A stretch of 64,000 nucleotides of DNA from Candidatus Rokuibacteriota bacterium (GTDB lineage Bacteria; Methylomirabilota; Methylomirabilia; Rokubacteriales; CSP1-6). The notes under the pieces are model-generated. The model was given only the letters and a program-made list of their open reading frames with translations, searched no databases and was not told the origin of the DNA. Positions within the stretch are counted from its first letter, which is position 1. Each line of letters opens with the position of its first letter. The DNA is taken from positions 1 to 64,000 of the forward strand of contig JAUSJX010000134.1 in the NCBI GenBank assembly GCA_030647435.1. Reading direction: 5' to 3'. Of the stretch, positions 15,530-23,465 are shown piece after piece. The position numbers were made by a program, and so were the translations under genes.

Positions 15530-15652
15530 ATGCCCAGCATCTTCTACATCATCGGCGTCGTGGTCGTGGTGCTCGCGGTCTTGGGGTACTTCAGGCTCGG
15601 GTTGGAATCCGAGAAGATCCATCACCAATCACATAGAGGGAGGGCAAGGACA
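15530..15652 (+). CDS. Small membrane-helix ORF running in frame into the BON gene
   Basis: An ATG at 15530 with a purine-rich site (GGGAAAGGGGG) opens MPSIFYIIGVVVVVLAVLG, nearly identical in pattern to the 24-aa peptide at 3750-3824. There the peptide stops after YFGLR. Here the frame reads on (YFRLGLESEKIHHQSHR) for 41 codons directly into the BON gene without a stop. Either the stop was lost, making an N-terminal membrane-anchored form of the BON protein, or two products arise from two starts. The end given is the base before the second start. Confidence 0.55.
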
Positions 15653-16468
15653 ATGCATGGTTCGAGAATCTTCGGCGCGTTGGTATTCGCGTCGGTAACG
15701 ATTGCAGCCGCACCGGCGTCCGTGATGGCGCAAAGCACCACCGATAAGGTGGAGCAGAAAGCCAAGGATGCGGCGCAGGACGCCAAGACCGGGATGAGCG
15801 ACTCGTGGTTGACGGCAAAGACCAAGATCGCGCTGTACGGCGATGACCGGATCAAGGGTGGACAGGTCAGCGTCGAGACGGTCAATGGCGCGGTGTCACT
15901 GCGCGGCAAGGTCGATTCGGACAACGCAAAAGCCGCGGCCGCCTCGGTCGCGCAGGCGGTCGAGGGCGTGAAGAGCGTGAGAAACGATCTGCAGGTGGTG
16001 TCGCCCGCGGATCGAAAGGTGATCGACGTCTCCGACAAGGACATCACGCGCCAGGTGGAAGGCCGCCTGTCGAAGTATGCCCAGCTCAAGAAGGTCGATG
16101 TGCGTACCGACGGCGGGGCGGTCATCCTTACGGGTTCCGTGTCGAGCATTGGGGCCAGCGCCCGCGCCTCCGAGCTTGCCCGTGGAGTGCCGGGCGTCCG
16201 CATGGTTAAGAATGAGCTGACCTACGACGCCAGCAAGCGTGACGGAGCGGGCATGAGGACGGCGGGGTCGTCCGCGCAGGTCAGAGCGATGCAGCAGGCC
16301 CTGAAGGACAAAGGTTTTGATCCGGGCGAGACCGACGGCGTCATGGGGCCGAGGACGGCGGCTGCGCTGATGGCGTATCAGAAATCTGAGAAGCTGCCGG
16401 CGACCGGCACGATGGACGGTGACACGGGCGCGAAGCTCGGCGTGAAGGTAGGCACCGAGGGGCGGTAG
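15653..16468 (+). CDS. Secreted double-BON protein with peptidoglycan-binding domain
   Basis: 271 aa from the ATG at 15653, chosen because it has its own ribosome site (AGAGGGAGGG) and opens a signal peptide (FGALVFASVTIAAAPASVMA). Two BON domains follow (about 45-115: DSWLTAKTKIALYGDD, VSLRGKVDSD; and about 122-190: KDITRQVEGRLSKYAQLKK, VILTGSVSS), then a PG_binding_1 domain (about 205-265: ALKDKGFDPGETDGVMGP). It probably bridges membrane phospholipid and cell wall in the periplasm. A strong hairpin terminator follows. Confidence 0.88.
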   Translation: MHGSRIFGALVFASVTIAAAPASVMAQSTTDKVEQKAKDAAQDAKTGMSDSWLTAKTKIALYGDDRIKGGQVSVETVNGAVSLRGKVDSDNAKAAAASVAQAVEGVKSVRNDLQVVSPADRKVIDVSDKDITRQVEGRLSKYAQLKKVDVRTDGGAVILTGSVSSIGASARASELARGVPGVRMVKNELTYDASKRDGAGMRTAGSSAQVRAMQQALKDKGFDPGETDGVMGPRTAAALMAYQKSEKLPATGTMDGDTGAKLGVKVGTEGR

Positions 16469-16496
16469 TCGCCCCAGAGCAGCTGTCAGCTCACGA

Positions 16497-16527
16497 GGGG
16501 GAGGCCTGGCCTGTGCCGGCCTCCCCC
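16497..16527 (+). terminator. Hairpin terminator after the BON/PG-binding gene
   Basis: A 10-bp perfect stem (GGGGGAGGCC pairing with GGCCTCCCCC) and an 11-nt loop, 28 bp past the stop. No clear T-run follows, so it may need help or act as a 3' stabiliser. Confidence 0.65.
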
Positions 16528-16568
16528 GGTTGTCATCGGGTCGGAGCGACCAGGGAAGGGAGCCGGGA

Positions 16569-17120
16569 ATGACCAAGGGAACTGCACAGAAGACGGGCGC
16601 ATTTCTGATAGACGTGAAGGAGCTTCGGCGGCGGGCCCGCGTCCACATGGAGCGTGGCGCTGTCACGGACGGCTATCAGGCAGACCGCAAGACCGTGCTG
16701 GCCCTGCTGAATACCTCACTGGCGACGGAGCTGGTCTGTGTGCTGCGGTACCGCCGGCACTATTTCATGGCGACCGGCATCCATGCGCAGGCCGTCGCGG
16801 CGGAGTTTCTGGAGCACGCAACGGAGGAGCAGGAGCATGCGGACCGCATCGCTCATCGGATCACCCAGCTTGGCGGCGAGCCGGATTTCAACCCGGAGGG
16901 GCTGGCGACGCGGAGCCATAGCGAGTACGTTGAAGGCAGCGATCTTGTGGATATGATCCGCGAGGATCTCGTGGCTGAGCGGGTCGCCATCGAATCTTAC
17001 GGCGAAATCATACGGTACCTTGGCGAGAACGATCCCACCACGCGCCGGATGCTCGAAGAGATTCTGGCTGTCGAGGAGGAACACGCCGAGGACCTCCAGG
17101 CCCTGATCCAGAAGGTGTGA
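16569..17120 (+). CDS. Ferritin-like/bacterioferritin-type protein
   Basis: 183 aa, a four-helix ferritin-like fold. Iron ligands are visible as Glu in SLATELVCVLRYRRHY, E-x2-H in FLEHATEEQEHADRIAHRI, Glu in DLVAERVAIESYGEIIRYL and EILAVEEEHAEDL. This set is that of bacterioferritin or Dps-like proteins, which oxidise and store iron and limit oxidative damage. The N-terminal 35 residues are an extra basic segment. The ribosome site GGGAAGGGAGCCGGG precedes the ATG. The GlsB/YeaQ-like gene follows after 4 bp. Confidence 0.85.
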   Translation: MTKGTAQKTGAFLIDVKELRRRARVHMERGAVTDGYQADRKTVLALLNTSLATELVCVLRYRRHYFMATGIHAQAVAAEFLEHATEEQEHADRIAHRITQLGGEPDFNPEGLATRSHSEYVEGSDLVDMIREDLVAERVAIESYGEIIRYLGENDPTTRRMLEEILAVEEEHAEDLQALIQKV

Positions 17121-17124
17121 CGAC

Positions 17125-17376
17125 ATGAACCTTGTTCTGTTCATCCCGATCGGACTGATCGCAGGAGCGCTGGCGGGACGGGTCGTCAGCGGCCATGGCT
17201 ACGGCGTGCTCGGCGATATCGTCGTCGGAGTCATCGGTGCCTTCCTGGGGGGCTGGATCTTTTCCACGTTTCTGGGCGTTGCCGGCGGTGGCATCTCCAT
17301 GAGCCTACTCGTAGCGTTCATCGGGGCGATTGCCCTGCTCTGGCTGATCCGACTGGTCGCCCCGAGGCGCGCTTAG
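17125..17376 (+). CDS. GlsB/YeaQ/YmgE family membrane protein
   Basis: 83 aa with three hydrophobic helices and the family's glycine pattern: FIPIGLIAGALAGRVVSGHG, DIVVGVIGAFLGGWIF, ISMSLLVAFIGAIALLWLI. Members are small stress-induced inner-membrane proteins (transglycosylase-associated family) of unknown mechanism. It lies 4 bp after the ferritin-like gene and is likely co-transcribed with it. Confidence 0.9.
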   Translation: MNLVLFIPIGLIAGALAGRVVSGHGYGVLGDIVVGVIGAFLGGWIFSTFLGVAGGGISMSLLVAFIGAIALLWLIRLVAPRRA

Positions 17377-17441
17377 CCGCCGCCGCCCGTGGTCAGGAGA
17401 ACCCAGGAACCCGAGCGCCGCGCGAACGGAGGAGATGGACA

Positions 17442-17833
17442 ATGGAACAGACCAACCGGAACGTGGGTTTTGGCCAGAGGTGGCGTGATTCCCGGCCGAC
17501 GAAGACGGCTGTCGCGTGGGCCTGCGTGGCCTCGATTGTTGCGACGATGATCGTCGGGTTCACCTAGGGTGGATGGGTGACGGGAGAAACCGCCCGGAAG
17601 ATGGCGGACGGGATCAGCGAAGATGCCGTCGTCCGGCGCCTCGCGCGATGTGCGTCGTCCGTTTCAAGCAGGACGTGAAGAAAGACCAGAAGCTCAAGGG
17701 TTTGAAGGGAACAGGGTCGTACGAGCAGGCCGACTACGTGAAGAAGCAGGGTTGGGCGACGATGCCGGGTGAGCCGGAGCCTGATGCCAAGGTGGCCGAT
17801 GAGTGTGTCAAGCTCCTCATGTCGATGAGCTAG
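17442..17833 (+). pseudogene. Interrupted single-helix membrane protein (nonsense plus frameshift)
   Basis: The first part reads MEQTNRNVGFGQRWRDSRP then a transmembrane helix ending IVGFT and a TAG at 17565. The same frame resumes as GGWVTGETARKMADGISEDA, and from about 17645 another frame continues CVVRFKQDVKKDQKLKGLK and ends ECVKLLMSMS. Relatives I recall have FTWGGW at the stop, so TGG to TAG is the simplest cause. Function of the intact family is unknown. A GGAGGAGATGGAC ribosome site precedes the ATG. Confidence 0.65.
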
Positions 17834-18326
17834 TCGACCGCGAATGCTTCCTTCTCGACGCCCGACGAACGCCTGAATCGCTCGGTCGCTCCCCGCCCGT
17901 ATCGGTCGAGCTCGCATGTGCGGGGCCGCTGAACGAAGGCTGCGCTGAGGGTGCTGGGAGGAGGATGCAGCAGACGTTTGCCACAGCGCCACACGATCGC
18001 CAGGCAGGCGGGTGAGCCCGGCGCAAAGGGAGGTGAGGACAATCTTCAGAGAAAGGGTCGCCCCACGGCGGTGAGCCGTGGGCCGGGCCAGGCGTTGCGA
18101 GTCCTGTTTCGCTAGGTGATGCCAGACCTGCTGCGGATTATCTTGCTCGGGCATGTCTCATGGGCCGCCGTTTTCAATCATGCCGGATTTGCTCCCATGC
18201 GCATGTGGGCTAACTGTTTCTGGAAGTTCAGGCCCGCGTGAAGTAGCGGATTTCTCCCGCGTTTTGCATCGGATTCTTTCAACTGCCGCGGGGCGCCGGG
18301 TTTCGCTCCCGGCGCCCCACCGACGG
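17834..18326. other. Intergenic region with hairpins
   Basis: A 493-bp gap with no credible gene. It contains a perfect 8-bp stem with a 5-nt loop at 18062-18082 (CCCACGGC pairing with GCCGTGGG) and the 11-bp stem at 18290-18318. The first may end transcription from the left; neither is followed by a T-run. Confidence 0.5.
18290..18318 (-). terminator. Hairpin terminator of the MerR/56-aa operon
   Basis: A perfect 11-bp stem (GGGGCGCCGGG with CCCGGCGCCCC) and a 7-nt loop, beginning 9 bp after the stop of the 56-aa gene on the minus strand. It lacks a T-run. Confidence 0.6.
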
Positions 18327-18497
18327 TCACATACGGGCGAGCTGACCGGACTGGATGGCATCGACTAGGGCGTTCCACTCCGACTTCTTGAGGACGACGA
18401 TGTTCTCGTCCTCACCGATGCGGACGGTCTCGCCTTCGATGACCACTTCCGGGCAATGGATGCAGTTCGGGCAGAGCGAGACGGCGATCCTTTCCAT
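18327..18497 (-). CDS. 56-aa Cys/His-containing protein downstream of MerR
   Basis: MERIAVSLCPNCIHCPEVVI, then GETVRIGEDENIVVLKKSEW and LVDAIQSGQLARM. The CPNCxHCPEV motif could bind metal. A near-perfect ribosome site (AAAGGAGGTGAGG) precedes the ATG. The gene overlaps the 3' part of the MerR reading frame in another frame, so translation of the two may be linked. Small proteins of this kind are seen next to metal-responsive MerR genes; their function is unknown. Confidence 0.75.
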   Translation of the reverse strand: MERIAVSLCPNCIHCPEVVIEGETVRIGEDENIVVLKKSEWNALVDAIQSGQLARM

Positions 18498-18889
18498 AAT
18501 GCCTCACCTCCTTTCGCCTCGATGTGCGGGCAGATGGCAGCTTGTCGTCCAGCAGTCACGCGCCAGGAGTCGAGAGTCCGACGCACACCCCCGAGCATCC
18601 CTTCAAGGTCGGCCGCCTTCTGCTCGAGCAGGGCCCGGACATGGACGCAGGGAGGCGCGCCCGACCGGCGCAGCGCGACGATATGGCGAATTTCGGCCAG
18701 CGTGAGTCCAAGCCGGCGGGCCTGCCCCACGAACGTCAGGAGCGCCAGCACGTCGACCGGATAGCGGCGATAACCGGAGGCTGTCCGGCGGGCCGGGGGA
18801 AGGATGCCGCGCGCCTCGTACAGCCGAAGCGCCTTGCGGCTGACGCCGCTTCGCGCCGCCACCTCCCCGATGAGCAGCCCGTGTTCCAT
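18365..18889 (-). CDS. MerR-family metal-type transcription regulator
   Basis: The N-terminal winged helix-turn-helix is typical: LLIGEVAARSGVSRKALRLY, EARGILPPARRTASGYRRY, then VGQARRLGLTLAEIRHIV. A dimerisation helix carries Cys in PPCVHVRALLEQK and the C-terminal end has AICPHIEAKGG, both compatible with metal sensing. The last 45 codons are Ser/Arg-rich and overlap the 56-aa gene in another frame, so the true end may once have been nearer 18500. The promoter at 18896-18927 places the transcript start at or next to the ATG, suggesting leaderless translation. It probably once controlled the CDF exporter at 19529. Confidence 0.85.
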   Translation of the reverse strand: MEHGLLIGEVAARSGVSRKALRLYEARGILPPARRTASGYRRYPVDVLALLTFVGQARRLGLTLAEIRHIVALRRSGAPPCVHVRALLEQKAADLEGMLGGVRRTLDSWRVTAGRQAAICPHIEAKGGEALWKGSPSRSARTASIARKWSSKARPSASVRTRTSSSSRSRSGTP

Positions 18890-18895
18890 GAAGGC

Positions 18896-18927
18896 AGCAT
18901 AGGGCTTCCCCCTTAGGGCAATGTCAA
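18896..18927 (-). promoter_or_regulatory. MerR-type promoter with 20-bp spacer
   Basis: On the minus strand, TTGACA (18927-18922), 20 bp, TATGCT (18901-18896). The long spacer contains a dyad, TTGCCCTAAGGGGGAA. Overlong 19-20 bp spacers with a central dyad are the hallmark of MerR-regulated promoters. The -10 lies 6 bp from the MerR ATG, so the predicted first transcribed base is about the A of that ATG. Confidence 0.8.
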
Positions 18928-18950
18928 GGCCCTACGCGAGGCCCGCGATC

Positions 18951-19529
18951 TCCCCGAGTGACCAGACGTGGATGGCGATTGACGCAGACTCCAAGCTCAT
19001 CCCATCATGGGCTGTGGGGCGGCGCGATGCCTTTACAGGCCATGCCTTCATGCTCGACCTGGCGTCTCGGCTCGCCAACAAGGTCCAGCTCACCACGGAC
19101 GGCCACAAGGTCTACCTGGAGGCCGTCGAGGGAGCCTTTGGCAACGACATTGATTACGCGATGCTGGTGAAGATGTACGAGGGCGACTCCGGCAAGAGCG
19201 TCCCGGCCGAGACGCGCTACAGCCCGGCTCATTGCACGGGCGCCCGGACGCAGTAGATCACCGGCAACCCCGACGCGGCCCATATCTCGACCAGCTACTC
19301 CGAGCGAGCCAACTTGACGATGCAGATAAGCATGCGGCGGTTCACGCGATTGACCAACGGCTTCTCCAAGAAAGTGGATAATCATAAGGCGGTGCTGGCG
19401 CTCTACTTTTTTATGCACTACAATTTCGCCCGGAGTCATAAGACGCTTCGGGTGACGCCAGCCATGGAAGCGGGAGTGGCCGATCACGTATGGTCGCTGG
19501 ACGAAATCGCCCGGCGGAACCTGGCCTGA
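18951..19529 (+). mobile_element. IS1-type transposase remnant
   Basis: Part of an IS1-family DDE transposase: WMAIDADSKLIPSWAVG (first Asp), LTTDGHKVYLEAVEGAFG (second Asp), YSERANLTMQ (Glu), then MRRFTRLTNGFSKK and LRVTPAMEAG. The N-terminal third is missing, and an in-frame TAG at 19254 splits the remainder, so it is inactive. Its stop codon overlaps the ATG of the CDF exporter. No terminal inverted repeats are recognisable. It lies between the MerR gene and the exporter. Confidence 0.82.
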
Positions 19530-20152
19530 TGGACCGCACGCGACTCTTGCAGCGCGGCGTATGGCTGGCGGTAGCGACCGTGGTCTGGAACGTCATAGAA
19601 GGCGTGATCGCTGTCGCTGCTGGCATGCTGGCGTCATCCGTGGCGCTCATCGGTTTCGGCATTGATTCGTTCGTCGAGACCGCCAGCGGGGCGGTCGTCG
19701 GATGGCGGCTCCGGGCTGAGCTGAGGGGCCGCGCAAATGAAAAACGCGCCGAGGTTCTGGAACGCCGCGCTGGCCGGATCGCCGGGGCACTCCTTCTCGG
19801 CCTCGCCGTCTACATTGTCATTGACGCTGGCCGGCGGCTTCTCGGCTTCGGCGCGGAAGCGCAGGAAAGCCGGGTTGGGATCGTGCTGACCACGATCTCC
19901 GCCGTTGTCATGCCCGCCCTGGGGTGGGCGAAGCTAGGCACCGCTAAGGCCCTCCGCAGCGGGGCGCTGCGTGCGGATGCCTACGAGACGATCACCTGCT
20001 CTTGGCTTTCAGTCACGACCCTCGCCGGACTGATCCTGAATGCGGGCCTCGGCTGGTGGTGGGCTGATCCACTGGCGGCCCTTGCGATTATCCCCTTAGC
20101 GGTCCGGGAGGGCTTGGAGGGCTGGCGCGATGAGTGCCACGTTTCAAACTGA
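19529..20152 (+). CDS. Cation diffusion facilitator (CDF) family exporter
   Basis: 207 aa with five to six transmembrane helices. Family marks: SSVALIGFGIDSFVETASG (metal-site Asp), ALLLGLAVYIVIDAGRRLL, RADAYETITCSWLSV and GWWWADPLAALAI. Short CDF-like proteins of this type end without the long cytoplasmic domain. It likely exports a divalent metal such as Zn or Cd. The ATG overlaps the stop of the IS1 remnant, so its own promoter may have been lost or supplied by the insertion. The paired MerR gene lies on the other side of the remnant. Confidence 0.82.
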   Translation: MDRTRLLQRGVWLAVATVVWNVIEGVIAVAAGMLASSVALIGFGIDSFVETASGAVVGWRLRAELRGRANEKRAEVLERRAGRIAGALLLGLAVYIVIDAGRRLLGFGAEAQESRVGIVLTTISAVVMPALGWAKLGTAKALRSGALRADAYETITCSWLSVTTLAGLILNAGLGWWWADPLAALAIIPLAVREGLEGWRDECHVSN

Positions 20153-20213
20153 GACACTACCCGGCGGCGCCATTTCTTGACACGAGCGGTGCCGCCCCGT
20201 ATGCTCTGCTGCG

Positions 20214-20579
20214 ATGCAAGTTTCTAGGTGTTCTCGATTCGTGCCCAAGTGGGTGCCTCTCTTCGCGGCGATTCTCATCGTCGCCGGGAACATCTTCGAG
20301 TTTTCCGGAGAAGCGCACGGTGCCACGCTGGCGCCGGAGCACCAGGGCGATCAGTCAGGTGAACCTCGCCACCACGGTGCGGCGCATCTCATCACATGCG
20401 AGAACGACGTCGTTTCCACGAGTAGCGCCCAGCCCGTCGTACATGACGCCGCAGCGTTCACGTTGAGGCTGGAAGGATTCGTCGAGCCTCTGGACGTTCG
20501 AGCCGTAGTCGTAGGCAGGCTGCCTGTACCCCTCAGCGGTCCACCTCTCTTCATCCTCCACGCTGCACTCCTGATCTAG
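20214..20579 (+). CDS. Hypothetical secreted protein near metal exporter
   Basis: 121 aa with an N-terminal hydrophobic signal (WVPLFAAILIVAGNIFEFSG), a His-bearing middle (HQGDQSGEPRHHGAAHLIT) and a hydrophobic end PPLFILHAALLI. This outline resembles small secreted proteins that often accompany copper or zinc efflux genes. I do not recognise a named family. It lies 61 bp after the CDF gene on the same strand. Confidence 0.5.
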   Translation: MQVSRCSRFVPKWVPLFAAILIVAGNIFEFSGEAHGATLAPEHQGDQSGEPRHHGAAHLITCENDVVSTSSAQPVVHDAAAFTLRLEGFVEPLDVRAVVVGRLPVPLSGPPLFILHAALLI

Positions 20580-20953
20580 CCGTCCGCTGTATTCTCTCAT
20601 TGCCTGAGGGATACTAAGCCCGAAGAGTCTGTCTTGCGGAGTACCGTGTCCGCGTCCGCTTAGGTCATCGCCCCGGCAAGCCGCCACTCTACCCACGTTG
20701 CGAGTCCGTGCGGGCTCGCTGGAGGGTTTCATGATCGCAGGACGGCTCCTTTGGAAGGGGCTCGGCATCGCTACCGTGAGCGCCGGGTTCTCGATAGTAG
20801 GCCCTGGCATTGACGGTATCGGGCGGGGCACTCGGGCCTCCGCCACGGCGAGAAGGGGGATAGCGAGGGGCCGGCGAGCCTCGAACTCACGCCCCCATCT
20901 GTCTAGTGAATTGGGGAGCAGCCCAATGCCGGTCAGTGAGCAACCGTGACCGC
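20580..20953. other. Intergenic region before the copper cluster
   Basis: A 374-bp stretch without a convincing gene. An 83-codon open frame (20698-20949) has no family resemblance. Reverse-complement bases around 20872-20890 look like a tRNA T-arm (GAGTTCGAGGCTC), but no matching acceptor, D-arm or anticodon arm is present. Confidence 0.4.
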
Positions 20954-22594
20954 ATGACTCGCCTCACCCGCAGGGGGATTCTGGGCGGGGTCGGTGCGCT
21001 CGGCGTGGTCGGCATGGCGCGGCTTGCGCCCGCGGGCGAAGGCCACGGCGACGCCCGGGCCGCCGCGAGAGCGGCCGCCGAGATCGAGCGGGCCGCCGCC
21101 GATTTCTCGAACCCCCTGCGGTTGCCCGGCGCGAGCGGTCTCTACGGCGTGCTGAGGGCGACCGAGGTGCGCGAGATCCGCGTGCGGCGCACCGACCTCG
21201 CGGTGCTGCCGGGCCTCGCGTCGCCGTTCTGGGCCTACGCGGTGGAGTCGGGCGGCAAACGATTCCTCAACCCGACACTGGTGGCGCGGCGCGGGGACGA
21301 GGTGCGCGTGCGCATGGCGAACGAGCTCGACCAGCCGACGATCATCCACTGGCACGGGCTCGCCAACGACGACCGCAACGACGGTACCGGGATCTACGTC
21401 GCCGCCCCGGGCAACGCGTACGACTACGGGTTCACGGTGCGCGACCGCGCGTCGATGTACTGGTACCATCCGCATCCGCTCCACATCACCGCGCCGCAGA
21501 CGTACCGCGGCCTCGCCGGGTTGTTCTTCGTCGCGGACGACGACGAAGAGGCGCTGCGGCGCGCGCTCGGCCTCGAGTTCGGCGTGACGGAGATCCCGCT
21601 TGTGCTCCAGGACAAGAGCTTCGACCACGAGGGGCGGCTCGAGTACGGCGTGCCGCGGGAAGCGATGTTCCACGGCTTCATCGGCGAGGAGATCCTGGTC
21701 AACCTCACCGCGCGGCCCGCCTTCAGCGCCGCGCGCCGCATCTACCGCTTCCGCCTCCTCAACGGCTCGAACGCGCGCAATTACCGCCTCGCGTTCCTGC
21801 AGGGCGGGCGGCGACTGGGCTTCTACCTCGTCGGCACCGACGGCGGCCTGCTCGACGCGCCCAAACGGGTCGACCAGGCATTCCTCACGCCGGCACAGCG
21901 GCTCGACGTACTGCTCGACCTGCGTGAGGCGCGCGAGGGCCGCCCGGTGGTGCTTGCCACGCTCGGCTTCGACCCGATGCACAATGAGGGCGCAATGGAA
22001 ACGGGCACCCCCAAAGCCGCAGCGGCGTCGGGCGGCGGGCACGAGGGTCACGCCGGCGGCGCGATGGACGGCGAGGAGAAGCCCATCTTGAGAATCGACG
22101 TTGAACCCACATCGGGCTACGCGAAGAAGATTCCCGCGACGCTCAGCCGGCTGCCCGCGCCGCCGCCCGCCGGGGGGAAGCCGCGACGCATCGTGCTCGC
22201 CCACGACGGCAAAGGACACTGGACGATCAACGGTTGGCAGTTCGAGATGAACGCGACTCCGTTGACCGTGCGGCGCGGCGCCCGCGAGACGTGGCTGATC
22301 GAGAACAGCCGTGCGAGCATGCCGCACCCAATGCACATCCACGGCTTCCAGTTCCGCGTGCTCGAGCGACGCGGGACGCCCGCGCAGGTACGCGTCCTCG
22401 GCACCGACAGCAACGGCCTGTTGCCACAGGACCGCGGGCTGCTCGACACCGTGCTCGCGTGGCCGGGCGAGTCGGTGCGGATCGCGCTCGACTTCACGCA
22501 TCCGTTCCCCGGCGACCAGACCTACATGTTCCACTGCCACAACCTCGAGCACGAGGACCTCGGGATGATGATCCAGTACGGCGTGAAGGCCTGA
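20954..22594 (+). CDS. Multicopper oxidase (Tat-exported)
   Basis: 546 aa. A twin-arginine signal (MTRLTRRGILGGVGALGVVG) precedes three cupredoxin domains. Copper ligands are clear: IIHWHG near residue 130, YWYHPHPLH, PHPMHIHGFQF and the type-1/trinuclear signature MFHCHNLEHEDLGMM near the C-terminus. This is a CueO/bilirubin-oxidase-type enzyme, oxidising Cu(I) or phenolic substrates in the periplasm with reduction of O2 to water. A Gly/His/Met segment (about 355-375) may bind extra copper. The CusF-like gene follows after 35 bp. The start at the RR signal was chosen over a longer in-frame ATG. Confidence 0.93.
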   Translation: MTRLTRRGILGGVGALGVVGMARLAPAGEGHGDARAAARAAAEIERAAADFSNPLRLPGASGLYGVLRATEVREIRVRRTDLAVLPGLASPFWAYAVESGGKRFLNPTLVARRGDEVRVRMANELDQPTIIHWHGLANDDRNDGTGIYVAAPGNAYDYGFTVRDRASMYWYHPHPLHITAPQTYRGLAGLFFVADDDEEALRRALGLEFGVTEIPLVLQDKSFDHEGRLEYGVPREAMFHGFIGEEILVNLTARPAFSAARRIYRFRLLNGSNARNYRLAFLQGGRRLGFYLVGTDGGLLDAPKRVDQAFLTPAQRLDVLLDLREAREGRPVVLATLGFDPMHNEGAMETGTPKAAAASGGGHEGHAGGAMDGEEKPILRIDVEPTSGYAKKIPATLSRLPAPPPAGGKPRRIVLAHDGKGHWTINGWQFEMNATPLTVRRGARETWLIENSRASMPHPMHIHGFQFRVLERRGTPAQVRVLGTDSNGLLPQDRGLLDTVLAWPGESVRIALDFTHPFPGDQTYMFHCHNLEHEDLGMMIQYGVKA

Positions 22595-22629
22595 CGACCT
22601 TGTGTTCCCCCCGAGGAAGGAGAAGCCCC

Positions 22630-22962
22630 ATGAACCCAACGATCCTCGCCGTAGCCATGCTCGCGCTCGCGCCGGCCGCCGACCCGGCGCGCGCGCAGTC
22701 CGCTGACCCTGGGAGCCACCACTCCGGCGGGGCGCATGACGTGAAGAGCGGTACGGGAACCGGCATCGTGCAGAAGATCGACAGGAACAAGGGCACGGTG
22801 ACGATCAAGCACGGCCCGCTGCCCGCGCTCGACATGCCCGGCATGACGATGACCTACCCGGTGAAGGACAAGGCGCAGCTCGCGGGGTTGAAGCCGCTGC
22901 AGAAGGTCGAGTTCGACCTCGGCTACGACGGCAAGAATTTCCTGATCATCCAGATCAAGTAG
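22630..22962 (+). CDS. CusF-like periplasmic copper-binding protein
   Basis: 110 aa. A signal peptide (residues about 1-23, ending ARAQS) precedes a small OB-fold domain: TGIVQKIDRNKGTVTIKHGP, LDMPGMTMTYPVKD, KVEFDLGYDGKNFLIIQI. The Met-x-x-Met motif in PGMTM and Trp/His-poor loops fit CusF-type proteins, which carry Cu(I) or Ag(I) to an RND pump. The GAGGAAGGAGAAG ribosome site is strong. It likely works with the multicopper oxidase upstream and the RND system at 30972. Confidence 0.88.
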   Translation: MNPTILAVAMLALAPAADPARAQSADPGSHHSGGAHDVKSGTGTGIVQKIDRNKGTVTIKHGPLPALDMPGMTMTYPVKDKAQLAGLKPLQKVEFDLGYDGKNFLIIQIK

Positions 22963-23051
22963 CCCTCGCTCCCTTGGCGAGGGCGTCCCGGCCTGCTCGG
23001 AGCTTCCCGACCGTCACCAGCGGCACTGAGGGCCGGTCTCAGCGGGAGCGT

Positions 23052-23465
23052 ATGGGTACGAGGTGGATGACACGCGGAAGAATCGCCGCCGGCGTCGTGA
23101 TTGTTGCACTTGCCGCGGGTATCTCTTGGTTTGTGGTGCCCAGGGAAGGAAGTCGGAACGTGGGTGTCAGCATCCCGGTGCTGTCGCCCGCCGGGCAGGC
23201 CGGAAAGTCCTCCTACGATCGAAGTTGCCTGGGATGTCACGGCGAGAACGCAGCAGGGAGTGCAACGGGACCACCCCTGGTCCACCGCGTTTACCATCCG
23301 GCGCATCACGCCGACATCGCCTTCGAGCTGGCGGTCCGGCGGGGAGTGCGCGCGCACCACTGGCGTTTTGGGGACATGCCCCCTCAGCCGATGCTACCCT
23401 CCCAAGAGCTGGCGCAGATAACCCGCTATATCCGCGAGCTACAGCAGGCGAACGGGATCTATTGA
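23052..23465 (+). CDS. Membrane-anchored monohaem cytochrome c
   Basis: 137 aa. An N-terminal helix (IAAGVVIVALAAGISWFVV) anchors or exports it. The haem motif is CLGCH in SSYDRSCLGCHGENAAG, and the distal ligand is probably Met in FGDMPPQPMLPSQELAQI. The end TRYIRELQQANGIY is typical of class I cytochromes c. It could pass electrons from copper or thiol oxidation to a terminal oxidase. Start ATG at 23052 follows a GCGGGAGCG site. A following short frame (23478 onward) begins MGMRWFEEWAVNFFSG but runs into an overlapping gene and is not called. Confidence 0.87.
   Translation: MGTRWMTRGRIAAGVVIVALAAGISWFVVPREGSRNVGVSIPVLSPAGQAGKSSYDRSCLGCHGENAAGSATGPPLVHRVYHPAHHADIAFELAVRRGVRAHHWRFGDMPPQPMLPSQELAQITRYIRELQQANGIY

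Noticed and set aside
17565-17567. TAG in the 17442 gene considered as pyrrolysine
   Set aside because: A Trp is expected at this position in relatives as I recall them, and a separate frameshift follows, so loss of function is simpler.
20865-20900. tRNA-like T-arm sequence on the minus strand
   Set aside because: The T-stem and loop pair, but there is no matching acceptor stem, D-arm or anticodon arm in the neighbouring bases, so it is not called a tRNA or an attachment site.
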